Source of the DNA: Lentisphaeria bacterium
Lineage (GTDB): Bacteria; Verrucomicrobiota; Lentisphaeria; Victivallales; Victivallaceae
DNA: 23,673 nt
Direction: 5' to 3'
Assembly: GCA_900768515.1 (NCBI GenBank)
Contig: CAAGDG010000027.1
Coordinates: forward strand, 1-23,673
This document shows, piece by piece, positions 1 through 7,730 of this stretch (its first letter is position 1; every line of letters starts with the position of its first letter). Below the pieces are notes generated by a model. That model worked only from the letters and a program-made list of their open reading frames with translations. It was not told the origin of the DNA and searched no databases. Position numbers and translations under genes: made by a program.

Positions 1-656
1 CCGTCAAAGGAGGAGCAGTTGTAGCGGTTGTTGTGCTGGAGCTTGATCCGGGTCTGGTTATTGTTGTCCACCCGAACCGACCAGGTCGGACGAAGTGCGT
101 CGGACGCATGGTCGGCGGTGTAAGTGGAGTCGGCATGGAGAATCGTTTCACTCGGCGCCTTGAGCGCTCCGGCCAGATAATACTGGCCTTCGTCGTTTTC
201 AAGAGCGATATTGCCGATATCCTTCTTTTTTTCGCTGCCGTCGGCTTTGTATTCCGCATCGCTGAAAAGGGCGATCACACCGTAGACACGCCACTCGGTT
301 TTACCGGAATTCTGATAGGGCGGACTGATCGAAACGCTCGGACAATAGAGGATCTTGTTGGTGCGCCCTTTGTTGCCGGAGAAGGCGTAGCTATAGCTCA
401 GGTGGCCGGTGTTGAAGAGCACCCCGGCGTAACTGGGCGCCGCGCTGCCGGCAAAGGTCCGGTAGACATAGGTGTCGTTGTTGTCGAGCGCATACATGGA
501 GTGGGCCTGCGTCAGCTGTTTGAGGTTGTTGACGCAGGTCGCGCTGCGCGCTTTCTCTCTTGCCTGGTTCAGCGCCGGCAGCAGCATGGCGGCGAGAATT
601 GCAATGATCGCGATCACAACCAGCAGTTCGATCAGGGTGAAGAGTTTCTGTTTCAT
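1..656 (-). CDS. Type II secretion-type pseudopilin, H-X9-DG family (3' end outside window)
   Basis: The reading frame opens at 656 and stays open to the window edge, so about 218 residues are visible and the C-terminus is missing. The N-terminus MKQKLFTLIELLVVIAIIAI is a class III prepilin signal: a short basic leader, the FTLIE motif with Glu at +5, then a hydrophobic helix ending in AAMLLPALNQAREKAR. The usual Gly before the cleavage site is Leu here. Near the edge, H208 is followed by nine residues and D218-G219, the H-X9-DG signature of pseudopilins common in Planctomycetes and Lentisphaerota. A ribosome site AGAGGT lies 6 bases before the ATG. It follows the GntR-type regulator gene by 37 bp on the same strand with no terminator between, so co-transcription is likely. 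Its role, a minor pilin or cell-surface glycan contact, is inference. Confidence 0.88.
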   Translation of the reverse strand, partial: MKQKLFTLIELLVVIAIIAILAAMLLPALNQAREKARSATCVNNLKQLTQAHSMYALDNNDTYVYRTFAGSAAPSYAGVLFNTGHLSYSYAFSGNKGRTNKILYCPSVSISPPYQNSGKTEWRVYGVIALFSDAEYKADGSEKKKDIGNIALENDEGQYYLAGALKAPSETILHADSTYTADHASDALRPTWSVRVDNNNQTRIKLQHNNRYNCSSFD

Positions 657-693
657 GGACTACCTCTTTGTTTGTGTGGGGGTTGTGGTAAAA

Positions 694-2007
694 TCAGGAT
701 GTTTTCTGGTATCGGAACACGGTTCGGAGGGCCGTGGCGAGCTCCGAGGTGACCGTCTCGATGTCGCCGCCCTCCCAGATCTGGTTGATCCCGGTGGAGA
801 CCATTTCGCTCAGCTCCGGAGAGTCCAGATTGAAATCTGCCGAGAGCCGGGTCATCTCGGTCAGGAACACCAGGTCGCGGTGGTCCTCTCCGTCGAAGCT
901 GCGGATCGCGGCCGATTTCCGGATCGGGATTCCATAGCGCAACTGCCCCAGATGTTCCTGCAATTCCGGAGAGAGGAACTGCCGGATCACCCGGCGTACC
1001 AGTTCGAGATCGCCGACATGGCGGCGCACGCACAGCAGATCGGTCGCCTGGGTGGTCAGGCCGCTTCCCCCCGGAATCAGAGGAACCGGAACACTCTTCC
1101 ATGGTAGCGGCGAATCGAAGTTCACCTCTTCGCGCGGGATCAGAACCATGGCGTTCCGGCCGGAAAAGAACTCTTGCTGATAGGAGCCGCGCTTCATTGA
1201 CAGCACCGGGGAACCCAGCGTCCGGCAAAGCTCCAACGCCCGGCGCAGCCCCTCTCTGGTACGGGGGTCGTCCAGCCGGACCGTCGCTTTGCCACCTTGC
1301 CTTTCCACCACGCAGCCGCCGGCGTTGAGTACGAAGGTCAGCCAGATCCCCGCGTTGCAGCTCCAGTTGAAGATTCGTTCGGGCGGAAGCGTTTTGCGTA
1401 ATTTTTTCACCAGGTCGATGAACTCCTGCCAGGTCCAGCCGGTGTGTGGTTCGATTCCCCCGGCGGCGGCTATGAGTTTCGGATTGTAACAGATGATCCG
1501 GGGAGAAAAAATCAGCGGAATCCCGAAGAGGTGTTGTTCCGCATCCAGAAACGGTTGGAATGGCTGCGAGAAGAAGTCGCGCTGGTCCGGATACGCTTCG
1601 GCGAGCAACGGCGCAAGATCGCGGTAGTCGTGCCGATGGTTCTGCACATGAAACGTGGTGCGGATCTCGAACATCCCCGCCTGGAAGGCCGCGCGCGCCC
1701 GGACTTCCGGCAGAACCGGCGTCACGAAATCGCGGACCTGCCGCAGCCAGAAGGGGCTGAAGGCGGTCACGCTGCCGGGGAGGATTCTGCGGTTCCAGTC
1801 GACGCGGACAAAGGTCCCTTTCCGGGGAAAACTGGCCAGTACGCCGTCCCGGACCAGGGAGATGAAGGCGGTCTGCATCAGGGCGAGCGAGACGCCGAGC
1901 TGTTCCGCCAGCTCCCGTGCGCCGGGAAGCTTGTCTCCTCCCCGGATATCGCCGGATTCTATTTTTTCCAGCAGGTGTTCCCTCACCTGCAGAAGCTTGT
2001 CCGCCAT
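694..2007 (-). CDS. GntR-type winged-helix regulator fused to an ABC-type sugar solute-binding domain
   Basis: This 437-residue protein starts with a GntR winged helix (residues about 1-70), with the recognisable segment GGDKLPGARELAEQLGVS and the wing turn FPRKGTFV. The rest (about 75-437) reads as a family 1 extracellular solute-binding protein: LFGIPLIFSPRIICYNPKL, then GWTWQEFIDLVKKLRK, a FFSGRNAMVL stretch, and the tail FLSPELQEHLGQLRYGIPIRK. There is no signal peptide or membrane segment, so the binding domain should act in the cytoplasm as a ligand sensor for DNA binding. Most GntR proteins carry FadR, HutC/UTRA, aminotransferase or LacI-type sensor domains instead. The ribosome site GGAAGGAG sits 6 bases before the ATG. 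A consensus promoter and a 17-bp palindrome lie just upstream, suggesting autoregulation. The pseudopilin gene follows. The ligand is unknown; a sugar or oligosaccharide is inferred from the domain family and the neighbours. Confidence 0.9.
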   Translation of the reverse strand: MADKLLQVREHLLEKIESGDIRGGDKLPGARELAEQLGVSLALMQTAFISLVRDGVLASFPRKGTFVRVDWNRRILPGSVTAFSPFWLRQVRDFVTPVLPEVRARAAFQAGMFEIRTTFHVQNHRHDYRDLAPLLAEAYPDQRDFFSQPFQPFLDAEQHLFGIPLIFSPRIICYNPKLIAAAGGIEPHTGWTWQEFIDLVKKLRKTLPPERIFNWSCNAGIWLTFVLNAGGCVVERQGGKATVRLDDPRTREGLRRALELCRTLGSPVLSMKRGSYQQEFFSGRNAMVLIPREEVNFDSPLPWKSVPVPLIPGGSGLTTQATDLLCVRRHVGDLELVRRVIRQFLSPELQEHLGQLRYGIPIRKSAAIRSFDGEDHRDLVFLTEMTRLSADFNLDSPELSEMVSTGINQIWEGGDIETVTSELATALRTVFRYQKTS

Positions 2008-2035
2008 GAAGCTCTCCTTCCGGAATTTATTATTA

Positions 2036-2063
2036 ATTATAGTGAAAATATTGACCTTGTCAA
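2036..2063 (-). promoter_or_regulatory. Consensus sigma-70 promoter of the GntR-SBP regulator gene
   Basis: On the minus strand, TTGACA (2063-2058) and TATAAT (2041-2036) are both perfect consensus hexamers separated by 16 bases. The -10 box lies 28 bases before the ATG at 2007. The operator-like palindrome at 2049-2065 covers the -35 box, so a bound regulator would block the polymerase. Confidence 0.8.
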
Positions 2064-2065
2064 TA
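2049..2065. promoter_or_regulatory. 17-bp palindromic operator over the -35 box
   Basis: TATTGACCTTGTCAATA has two perfect 7-base arms (TATTGAC and GTCAATA) around CTT. It covers the -35 hexamer of the GntR-SBP promoter. GntR-family dimers bind short palindromes of this size. A near-copy lies at 2117-2131, and a lone half-site GTTGAC lies at 2066-2071 between them. Binding by the adjacent regulator is inference. Confidence 0.65.
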
Positions 2066-2116
2066 GTTGACTCTGATATTTTTCATTTTTTTCGAATTTC
2101 CCCAGAGTTGGATACG

Positions 2117-2131
2117 ATTGACAAGGTCAGC
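2117..2131. promoter_or_regulatory. Second, near-identical operator copy
   Basis: ATTGACAAGGTCAGC matches the reverse complement of the first palindrome at 13 of 15 bases and keeps TTGAC and GTCA around a 3-base spacer. The two centres are 67 bp apart. It lies between the promoter-proximal site and the terminator of the upstream operon, where a distal site could support cooperative binding or a DNA loop. Confidence 0.5.
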
Positions 2132-2142
2132 ATTGCGGAGAG

Positions 2143-2173
2143 AAAAAAAACTCCGTTCCCGATGGGAGCGGAG
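2143..2173 (-). terminator. Intrinsic terminator of the IclR-to-dehydratase operon
   Basis: Read on the minus strand, CTCCGCTCCC and GGGAACGGAG pair around ATC, giving a 10-base stem with one mismatched pair, followed by eight T. It starts 16 bases after the stop codon of the enolase-superfamily gene at 2190, as expected for the end of that operon, and insulates the next unit. Confidence 0.88.
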
Positions 2174-2189
2174 GGGGTGGGGGGGCCGG

Positions 2190-3359
2190 TTACGCCAGTT
2201 CGTAGTACCGGACCGCGTCGGCCGGCCGGATGTCGGTCAGATCGCCGCGGTAATGGCGCAACTGCGTCGGCCGGAACGGATGTTTGAGCAGTTCCCGTTC
2301 GTTGAGGTCAACCCCGAGGCCGGGGCGGTCGGGAATCGACATCCGGCCGTTGCGCAACGTCAGCTTCTCATCGCAGACTTCCGCCCGGAAGGGGACGTCG
2401 GTCATCATCATCTCAAGAATGGAGAAGTTCGGCACACAGGCCGCCAGCTGCAGCGTCGCGGCATTCGCAACCGGTCCCGACGGGTTGTGCGGACAGAAGC
2501 CGAGGTGGCGGATCTCCGCTTCGGAGGCGAGGAAACGCATTTCGAGCAGTCCGCCGGCGTGGGAGACGTCCGGCTGCACATAGTCCGCGCAGCCGAGGTC
2601 GAAGAAGCGCCGGAATTCGTAGCGGTTGTAGAGCCGTTCTCCGGCGGAGAGCGCCACCCGGACCCGTTCTTTGACTTCGCGCATACCGGGCAGATCATCC
2701 GGCGGCAGCGGTTCTTCGAACCAGTGGATGTCGAACTCCTCCAGCCGCCGCCCGATCCGGACCGCGGTCGGCACGTCGAAACGGCCGTGTCCTTCGATCA
2801 GAAGCAGCATGTCGTTTCCGACCGCCGCGGCCACTTTGCGGATGCACTCCATTGCGGCGTCGAGTTCGCGTTTGCCGATCTCCTGCCACGCCTTGCCGAA
2901 AGGGTCCCATTTGCAGCCGGGATAACCGAGGTCGCGGATCGCCGCGGCTTTTTCCGCAAATTCATCGGGGGTTTTGGCCGGAGCGAACCAGCCGTTCACG
3001 TAGACCGGAATGTCGTCGCGGAGTTTGCCGCCGAGCAGCTGCCAGACCGGAACGCCGAGCGTCTTGCCCTTGATGTCCCAGAGCGCCATTTCAACTCCGG
3101 CGAGCGCGCTCATCAGCACCGGGCCGCCCCGCCAGTAGGCGTCACGGTAGCAGTCGTGCCGGAACGCCTCGATATTGGCCGGATCCTTGCCGATCAGGTA
3201 GGACTCCAGGTCGTGGATCGCCGCGGCCACGGTCGGCTCCCGGTATTCGAGCGTCGCCTCCCCCCAGCCCCAGGGACCGGTGTCGGTTTCGATTTTCACG
3301 AAAACCCAGTTGGTGCGGTAGCAGTTGCAGAGAAAGGTTTTGACAGCGGTGATTTTCAT
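2190..3359 (-). CDS. Mandelate racemase/muconate lactonizing (enolase superfamily) enzyme, probable sugar-acid dehydratase
   Basis: At 389 residues this is normal length for the enolase superfamily. Residues 1-120 form the capping domain and the rest the barrel. Expected active-site features are visible: K150 in KWDPFG, metal-ligand positions E189 (LIEGHGRF), E215 (WFEEP) and E241 (SAGER), then D264 (PDVSHAGG) and H291 (CPHNPSGP). This resembles galactonate and gluconate dehydratase-like members, which convert aldonic acids to 2-keto-3-deoxy acids. The first metal ligand is Glu rather than the more common Asp, within an EGHGRF motif. The ATG overlaps the TGA of the GH42 gene (ATGA), with a GAGGAG ribosome site inside that gene, so translation is coupled. 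Next to an SDR dehydrogenase, an oxidative sugar-acid route is plausible. The exact substrate cannot be read from the sequence. Confidence 0.9.
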   Translation of the reverse strand: MKITAVKTFLCNCYRTNWVFVKIETDTGPWGWGEATLEYREPTVAAAIHDLESYLIGKDPANIEAFRHDCYRDAYWRGGPVLMSALAGVEMALWDIKGKTLGVPVWQLLGGKLRDDIPVYVNGWFAPAKTPDEFAEKAAAIRDLGYPGCKWDPFGKAWQEIGKRELDAAMECIRKVAAAVGNDMLLLIEGHGRFDVPTAVRIGRRLEEFDIHWFEEPLPPDDLPGMREVKERVRVALSAGERLYNRYEFRRFFDLGCADYVQPDVSHAGGLLEMRFLASEAEIRHLGFCPHNPSGPVANAATLQLAACVPNFSILEMMMTDVPFRAEVCDEKLTLRNGRMSIPDRPGLGVDLNERELLKHPFRPTQLRHYRGDLTDIRPADAVRYYELA

Positions 3360-5527
3360 GGTGTTTTCTCCTCATTCTTCCGGCCGGTCAGAACCGTCCA
3401 GCCCCAGGGCCGGAGGCGGCATCCGGCACGGTCGCCGGCGCATTGCGGCAGTTCTTCCTCCGAGGAGGCTCCGAGCGGGGCAAGTTCCGCAAGTCCCGGG
3501 AATCGGAGGGTGAAACAATGTTCTTTGTCATCCATGTTGATCGCGAAAAGGAGCCGTTTCCCGTCCGGTGTGCGCCGCCGGAAGATCTGGAGATACTTTC
3601 GCGTCTCCTCGCGGTCGATCGTTTCAAAGTTCCATTCCGGCGCAATCCCGGCCGTTTCCAGCCGCTTCTGAAGTTCGCGGCGGAACGGCTCCCCCTCCTG
3701 GTAGGTGAGCACCGGAACATCGTTCGGATAGAACGGCTTCTCCAGCTGGTAGGCGGAAGAGACCTGCGAGAGGTAGAGCACCGTCCGCCCCCGGCCGAAC
3801 CGGTGGGAGACGATCGCCGGCGTGCCGTCGGTAAACGTGGCTTCAACCGTTCCGTCGCCGACCTCCGCGACCGCCTTGAAATCGTAGGCGGGCAGGGGAC
3901 CGCCCCCCCCCTCCTTGAGCCGTTCGAGATCGAAGACCTGAACCCCGAAGAGATCGGTCATGTTTCCCGGCGTGACTTCGTAGTGGACGCCGCGGCTTTC
4001 TTTCAGCGCGAAGGGGGATTCCGCGATCAAAGTTCCCCCCTGCTCGACGAAGGCGCGCAGTTTCTCCGCCATCCACGGATCGACATGGGGACGGAAGGGG
4101 AGGAAGAGGACCCGGATCCGGTCGGTTTCGAGCGCCCCCTCCCGGAGCTGCCTCAGATTGCGGAACTCCGCCCGGACCCCCACATGAAGCAGTGCGTTGT
4201 AGAGCCGGTACAGCGCATCGTCGTATCGGGCGCGGTACCCCTCGGCCACGGCGATGTCCCGGCTGTCGTAAAGGTCGAGGATCGCGACTCCGGAGAAGTC
4301 CGCGGTGTGGGTGGAGAATGGTTCCACATGCTGATTCAGAAACCGTGCCAGCCTTCCGAATTCGGCGGCGCGTTCGGTGATCCGGCCGTCCCAGCCGACC
4401 AGGTTGAACTCGCCGGCCTGGGCGTCGGAGATCCGGCTGCGGTAGAGCCAGCGCAGTACCGCGCGGGCGCCGTGAGCGACGAAAAGAAGATCGCGGGCGT
4501 TCATCTGGCGCGGGGTGTAGCTGCGCGGAATCAGATCGTGGACCCAGCTGACCGGACCGGCTTCGGTCTCCACCACCCAGAATCCCTCCGGATCGCGGCG
4601 CGTGCTGCGCCGTCCCGTCGCGAGAAACGGGAGGTATTGGCGGAGTGTGAATTCATACGGGGAGAAACCGGTTGCGCTCTTGCCTTGCGCGTGAATGGTG
4701 TAGACGCTGGTTCCGAGGATATCCTCCTGGCCGAAGATGTCGGCGTCCCGGGGACCGCAGAGGTGGGAGATGACCGGGGTTTCCGGATCGACCTCCCGGA
4801 TCCAGCTTTTGACCAGGTGGAACTTGTCGGTCCGATTTTCCGCGAGGAACCGCCGCCAGTCAAGGAAGGGGACGTAGCCGCCCGCTTCGAAGCTCGCCTC
4901 CGGCTGCGGATTGACATCCTCCCAGCTGCGGAAACGGACCGGAAACTCCCCGCTCCACGCCTTGGCGAGCGTTTCGAGATCGCCGTATCTGCGTTCGAGC
5001 CATTTCCGGTAGAGTGCGACGGTGTGGCGGCAGTAACACTCCGCAAGGCGCGGTTCGTTCCAGCCGGACCAGGCCAGCAGCGCGGGATGGTCCTTGTAGC
5101 GGGCGACCGCGCAGTGGAGGAACTCCCGGGTCAGCTCCTGGTAGCGCGGATCGTCGTAGCAGAGTTTGAACCGGTTGAATCGCAGCGTCTCGTCGGCGTC
5201 CGGCGTCGGTTTGAGCAGCGTGCAGTGCTCCTCATAGACCAGATGGCGGGGCGGATAGATCGCCTGCAGATTGGTGAAGGTGCCGCCGACGTTGGCGATC
5301 ACCCGCAGTCCGTGTCTGGCGGCCAGCTCGAAGGCGAGGTCGACCCGGGAGAAGTCCCGTTTTCCGGGCTGCTGTTCGATTCGGTCCCAGCAGAGAAAGA
5401 GCCGGAAGGTGTTGAATCCGAGCGATGCGAAGTTTTCGATGTCGCGCGGCCACTCCGAGGGGTCTACCTCGGTTGCCTTGGGCAGCGGAGCATAGGTCGC
5501 CCCGACCGGAAAGATTTTCGGTGTCAT
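3356..5527 (-). CDS. GH42-like beta-galactosidase (clan GH-A)
   Basis: The 723-residue length and three-part layout fit family GH42: a TIM barrel (about 1-390), a trimerisation-type domain with a Rossmann-like look (about 400-610), and a small beta domain at the end. The acid/base is N157-E158 in SGWNEPR, and the likely nucleophile is E320 in FWVVETEAGP. GH42 enzymes remove terminal beta-galactose, or sometimes alpha-L-arabinopyranose, from oligosaccharides. There is no signal peptide, so it should work in the cytoplasm on imported substrates. A strong AGGAG ribosome site lies 8 bases before the ATG. It begins 15 bp after the GH39-like gene and overlaps the dehydratase gene by 4 bp. Substrate specificity within clan GH-A is not certain. 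Confidence 0.87.
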   Translation of the reverse strand: MTPKIFPVGATYAPLPKATEVDPSEWPRDIENFASLGFNTFRLFLCWDRIEQQPGKRDFSRVDLAFELAARHGLRVIANVGGTFTNLQAIYPPRHLVYEEHCTLLKPTPDADETLRFNRFKLCYDDPRYQELTREFLHCAVARYKDHPALLAWSGWNEPRLAECYCRHTVALYRKWLERRYGDLETLAKAWSGEFPVRFRSWEDVNPQPEASFEAGGYVPFLDWRRFLAENRTDKFHLVKSWIREVDPETPVISHLCGPRDADIFGQEDILGTSVYTIHAQGKSATGFSPYEFTLRQYLPFLATGRRSTRRDPEGFWVVETEAGPVSWVHDLIPRSYTPRQMNARDLLFVAHGARAVLRWLYRSRISDAQAGEFNLVGWDGRITERAAEFGRLARFLNQHVEPFSTHTADFSGVAILDLYDSRDIAVAEGYRARYDDALYRLYNALLHVGVRAEFRNLRQLREGALETDRIRVLFLPFRPHVDPWMAEKLRAFVEQGGTLIAESPFALKESRGVHYEVTPGNMTDLFGVQVFDLERLKEGGGGPLPAYDFKAVAEVGDGTVEATFTDGTPAIVSHRFGRGRTVLYLSQVSSAYQLEKPFYPNDVPVLTYQEGEPFRRELQKRLETAGIAPEWNFETIDREETRKYLQIFRRRTPDGKRLLFAINMDDKEHCFTLRFPGLAELAPLGASSEEELPQCAGDRAGCRLRPWGWTVLTGRKNEEKTP

Positions 5528-5542
5528 ATTGGTTTCTCCTGA

Positions 5543-6952
5543 TCAGATGAAGCGTCCGAAACTCAGCAGCAGCGGATAGTCCCGGAGCGGCAGGGGGAGG
5601 AGGCGGCGGCAGTTTTTCCCGGTCGTTTCGATCGCGGATTCCGGAATCGCGTAGATGGAGCCGTCGAGCAGGTCGACCAGAACCGGTTCCCCCTCCACTC
5701 CGGCGATCTCCAGGGAAACGGTCGAGGCATAGGTCGTCGTCAGAAGTTCGACCGGCTTCCAGTAGACGAATCCGGCGCCCTGTCGCTTGCGGCAGCCGAA
5801 GGTCAGCAGTTCGGATTTCTCCTGATCGTCGTTCCGGAGGAGCCGGGGAGAGCGCAGACCGGTGAGGAGCCGGACCGGCAGTTCTTCTGCGGTCATCTCT
5901 CCGCGGAAGATCGACGCCAGCGTCTGCAACGTCCGGTAGGAGGGTTTCGGCAGGTATTCGCCGGTCGACCGGCCCTCTTCGTCGAACTCCGCGCCGAGCA
6001 CGCCGAAGTAGCCGTAGTCGAGGTAGCTCGCCTTTTCCCCTACTTTGCCGTTGAGCGCCTCGATCATGTCCAGACAGGAGAAATAGGAGTTGATTTCAAC
6101 CCCCTCCGCGAGGTGGACAAGCAGGATTCTGGCCAGAAATTTCGCCTGTTTTTCCGGAGTCCAGGCGCCGTCGTGGAGGGCGCCGGCGCCGCCTTCGCGT
6201 GATTGGGTGCCGGTCTCCCCCTGGATGAACCGCAGTTTGGGATTGTAGCGCAGCGAGAGCGACTTCAGTCGGCGTACGTTGTCGATTCCCTGGAATTCAT
6301 TCGGCGTGTAGCCGTGGTAACTGATGGCGTCGAAGCACTCCGCCGCTCCGGTTTCGAGCATTTCGGTCAGCCAGTCGAATTTGTAGAGACAGAGGGCGCC
6401 TCCGATCACCTCGGCGTCCGGATTGCCCTCCCGGATTGCGGCGGCGGTCGCCTTGGCGAATTCGCCGTATTCGGTACCGGAAACGCCGTGTTTCCAGCAC
6501 CAGGTGCCGTCCGGTTCGTTCCAGATTTCGAACCGGGAGACCCGGCCGCGGTAGCGCGCGGTCAGTGCCGCGACATAGTTGTGCCACGCCCGCCGCTGCT
6601 GCTCGGTCCGGATCGGTGGACAACCGACCGCGCCGAACACTTCCCGGGCCGCTTCGTCGTAGAGTCCGTTTCCATAGCAGAGACAGATCCACGGTTCGAG
6701 GCCGCGGCGGACCAGGTTGTCCACGATGTCGTCGAGCCAGCCGAATTCGTAGACGCCCTCGACCTTCTCCGTTCGCGCCCAGCCTGACTGGATGCGGATA
6801 TGGCGCACCCCGAGTTCGGCGACCTTGTCGTATGCTTTTTCCGGATCAAAAACCGCGCGGTCCAGTTTCTCAAATCCGAGTCCCCAGGTGGTGTCGCCGG
6901 CTTCCCGGGCGGAGACGGGCGGAACCATTCCGATTTTTCTGTAGTTGTCCAT
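5543..6952 (-). CDS. Clan GH-A glycosidase, GH39-like
   Basis: This 469-residue protein has a TIM barrel followed by a short beta-rich tail (about 390-469). The acid/base motif is FEIWNEP with E146, and the second catalytic glutamate is probably E246 in FIQGETGT. HIRIQSGWAR near residue 51 and the SYHGY segment near 211 are typical of GH39 beta-xylosidase and iduronidase-like proteins. There is no signal peptide, so it is probably cytoplasmic. It starts 21 bp after the SDR gene with GGAG 8 bases before the ATG. I am sure of the clan and less sure of the family; GH5 or an unnumbered family is possible. The pairing with GH42 suggests stepwise trimming of the same imported glycan. Confidence 0.8.
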   Translation of the reverse strand: MDNYRKIGMVPPVSAREAGDTTWGLGFEKLDRAVFDPEKAYDKVAELGVRHIRIQSGWARTEKVEGVYEFGWLDDIVDNLVRRGLEPWICLCYGNGLYDEAAREVFGAVGCPPIRTEQQRRAWHNYVAALTARYRGRVSRFEIWNEPDGTWCWKHGVSGTEYGEFAKATAAAIREGNPDAEVIGGALCLYKFDWLTEMLETGAAECFDAISYHGYTPNEFQGIDNVRRLKSLSLRYNPKLRFIQGETGTQSREGGAGALHDGAWTPEKQAKFLARILLVHLAEGVEINSYFSCLDMIEALNGKVGEKASYLDYGYFGVLGAEFDEEGRSTGEYLPKPSYRTLQTLASIFRGEMTAEELPVRLLTGLRSPRLLRNDDQEKSELLTFGCRKRQGAGFVYWKPVELLTTTYASTVSLEIAGVEGEPVLVDLLDGSIYAIPESAIETTGKNCRRLLPLPLRDYPLLLSFGRFI

Positions 6953-6973
6953 GTGAATTTCTCCAGTCGGTGC

Positions 6974-7726
6974 TCAGGGGGCGTAGTACATGCCGCCGTT
7001 GATGTTGATGGTTTCCCCGGTCACATAACCGTTGCGGACGGCGAAGAGCACCGCGTCGGCGATCTCTTCCGAGGTGGCGCCGCGTCCGAGTGGAATCGCC
7101 GCCGACTCTTCGGCGTATTTCTCCGGCGTCAGCCGTTTGTTGATGTTCTCCGTGACCACCATTCCGGGGCAGACCGTGTTGGCGGTGATGCCGAAAGGAG
7201 CGCCGTTGTGCGCGTAGGCGCGGGTCAGCGCGTGCATGCCAAGTTTGGAGACGCCGTAGGCGATCATGTCCGGTTCGGCCGGACGGAAGCTGCGGACCGA
7301 CGCCATGTTGACGATTCTGCCCCAGTGTCTTTTTTTCGCCCGGCGGAAAAACGCCTCCGAGCAGAGGTAGGCCCCTTTGAGGTTGACTGCCATCACCCGG
7401 TCGAACCATTCGCCCGCGCTCATTTCCGGACGACGCTGCCAGGGATCGAGCCGGGCGTTGTTGATCAGAATGTCCACTCCGCCGGCGTTTTCGAGCCGGT
7501 CGAACACCGCCTCGACCGCGGCCTCGTCGGAGACGTCGCAGAGCAGCGGTTCGGCGTTGCCCCCGGCCGCCCGGATTTCCGCCGCGACCCGTTCCGCATT
7601 CTCCCGGTTGTGGGCACAGTTGACCAGCACCCGGCATCCGGCGGCAGCCAGTGCCTTGGCGATGGCCCGGCCGATCCCCTGGGACCCGCCGGTGACAAGA
7701 GCGGTTCTCGCATTCAGTTCTGACAT
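6974..7726 (-). CDS. Short-chain dehydrogenase/reductase (SDR), classical type
   Basis: The 250-residue length is standard for a classical SDR. The NAD(P)-binding motif TGGSQGIG is at residues 12-19, NNA at 89-91, N115 in AVNLKG, the catalytic serine probably S143 (IVNMAS), and Y157 with K161 in YGVSK. The C-terminus has the usual TGETININGG stretch. The family includes FabG and many sugar dehydrogenases. Here the neighbours (glycosidases and an aldonate dehydratase-like enzyme) favour oxidation of a released sugar or its alcohol; this is inference. The gene starts 4 bp after the IclR regulator stop codon, and its AGGGTG ribosome site overlaps that gene's end, so the regulator and the enzyme are made from one message. 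Confidence 0.92.
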   Translation of the reverse strand: MSELNARTALVTGGSQGIGRAIAKALAAAGCRVLVNCAHNRENAERVAAEIRAAGGNAEPLLCDVSDEAAVEAVFDRLENAGGVDILINNARLDPWQRRPEMSAGEWFDRVMAVNLKGAYLCSEAFFRRAKKRHWGRIVNMASVRSFRPAEPDMIAYGVSKLGMHALTRAYAHNGAPFGITANTVCPGMVVTENINKRLTPEKYAEESAAIPLGRGATSEEIADAVLFAVRNGYVTGETININGGMYYAP

Positions 7727-7730
7727 GTTT

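Noticed and set aside
2067..3671. 534-codon plus-strand frame opposite the dehydratase gene
   Set aside because: It runs through the operator, the terminator and two real genes on the other strand and has no family likeness.
3443..5542. 699-codon plus-strand open frame opposite the GH42 gene
   Set aside because: Its product is a low-complexity Arg/Glu/Gly/Pro-rich sequence with no domain, and the minus strand encodes a clear glycosidase with catalytic motifs. Long antisense frames are expected in this GC-rich DNA.
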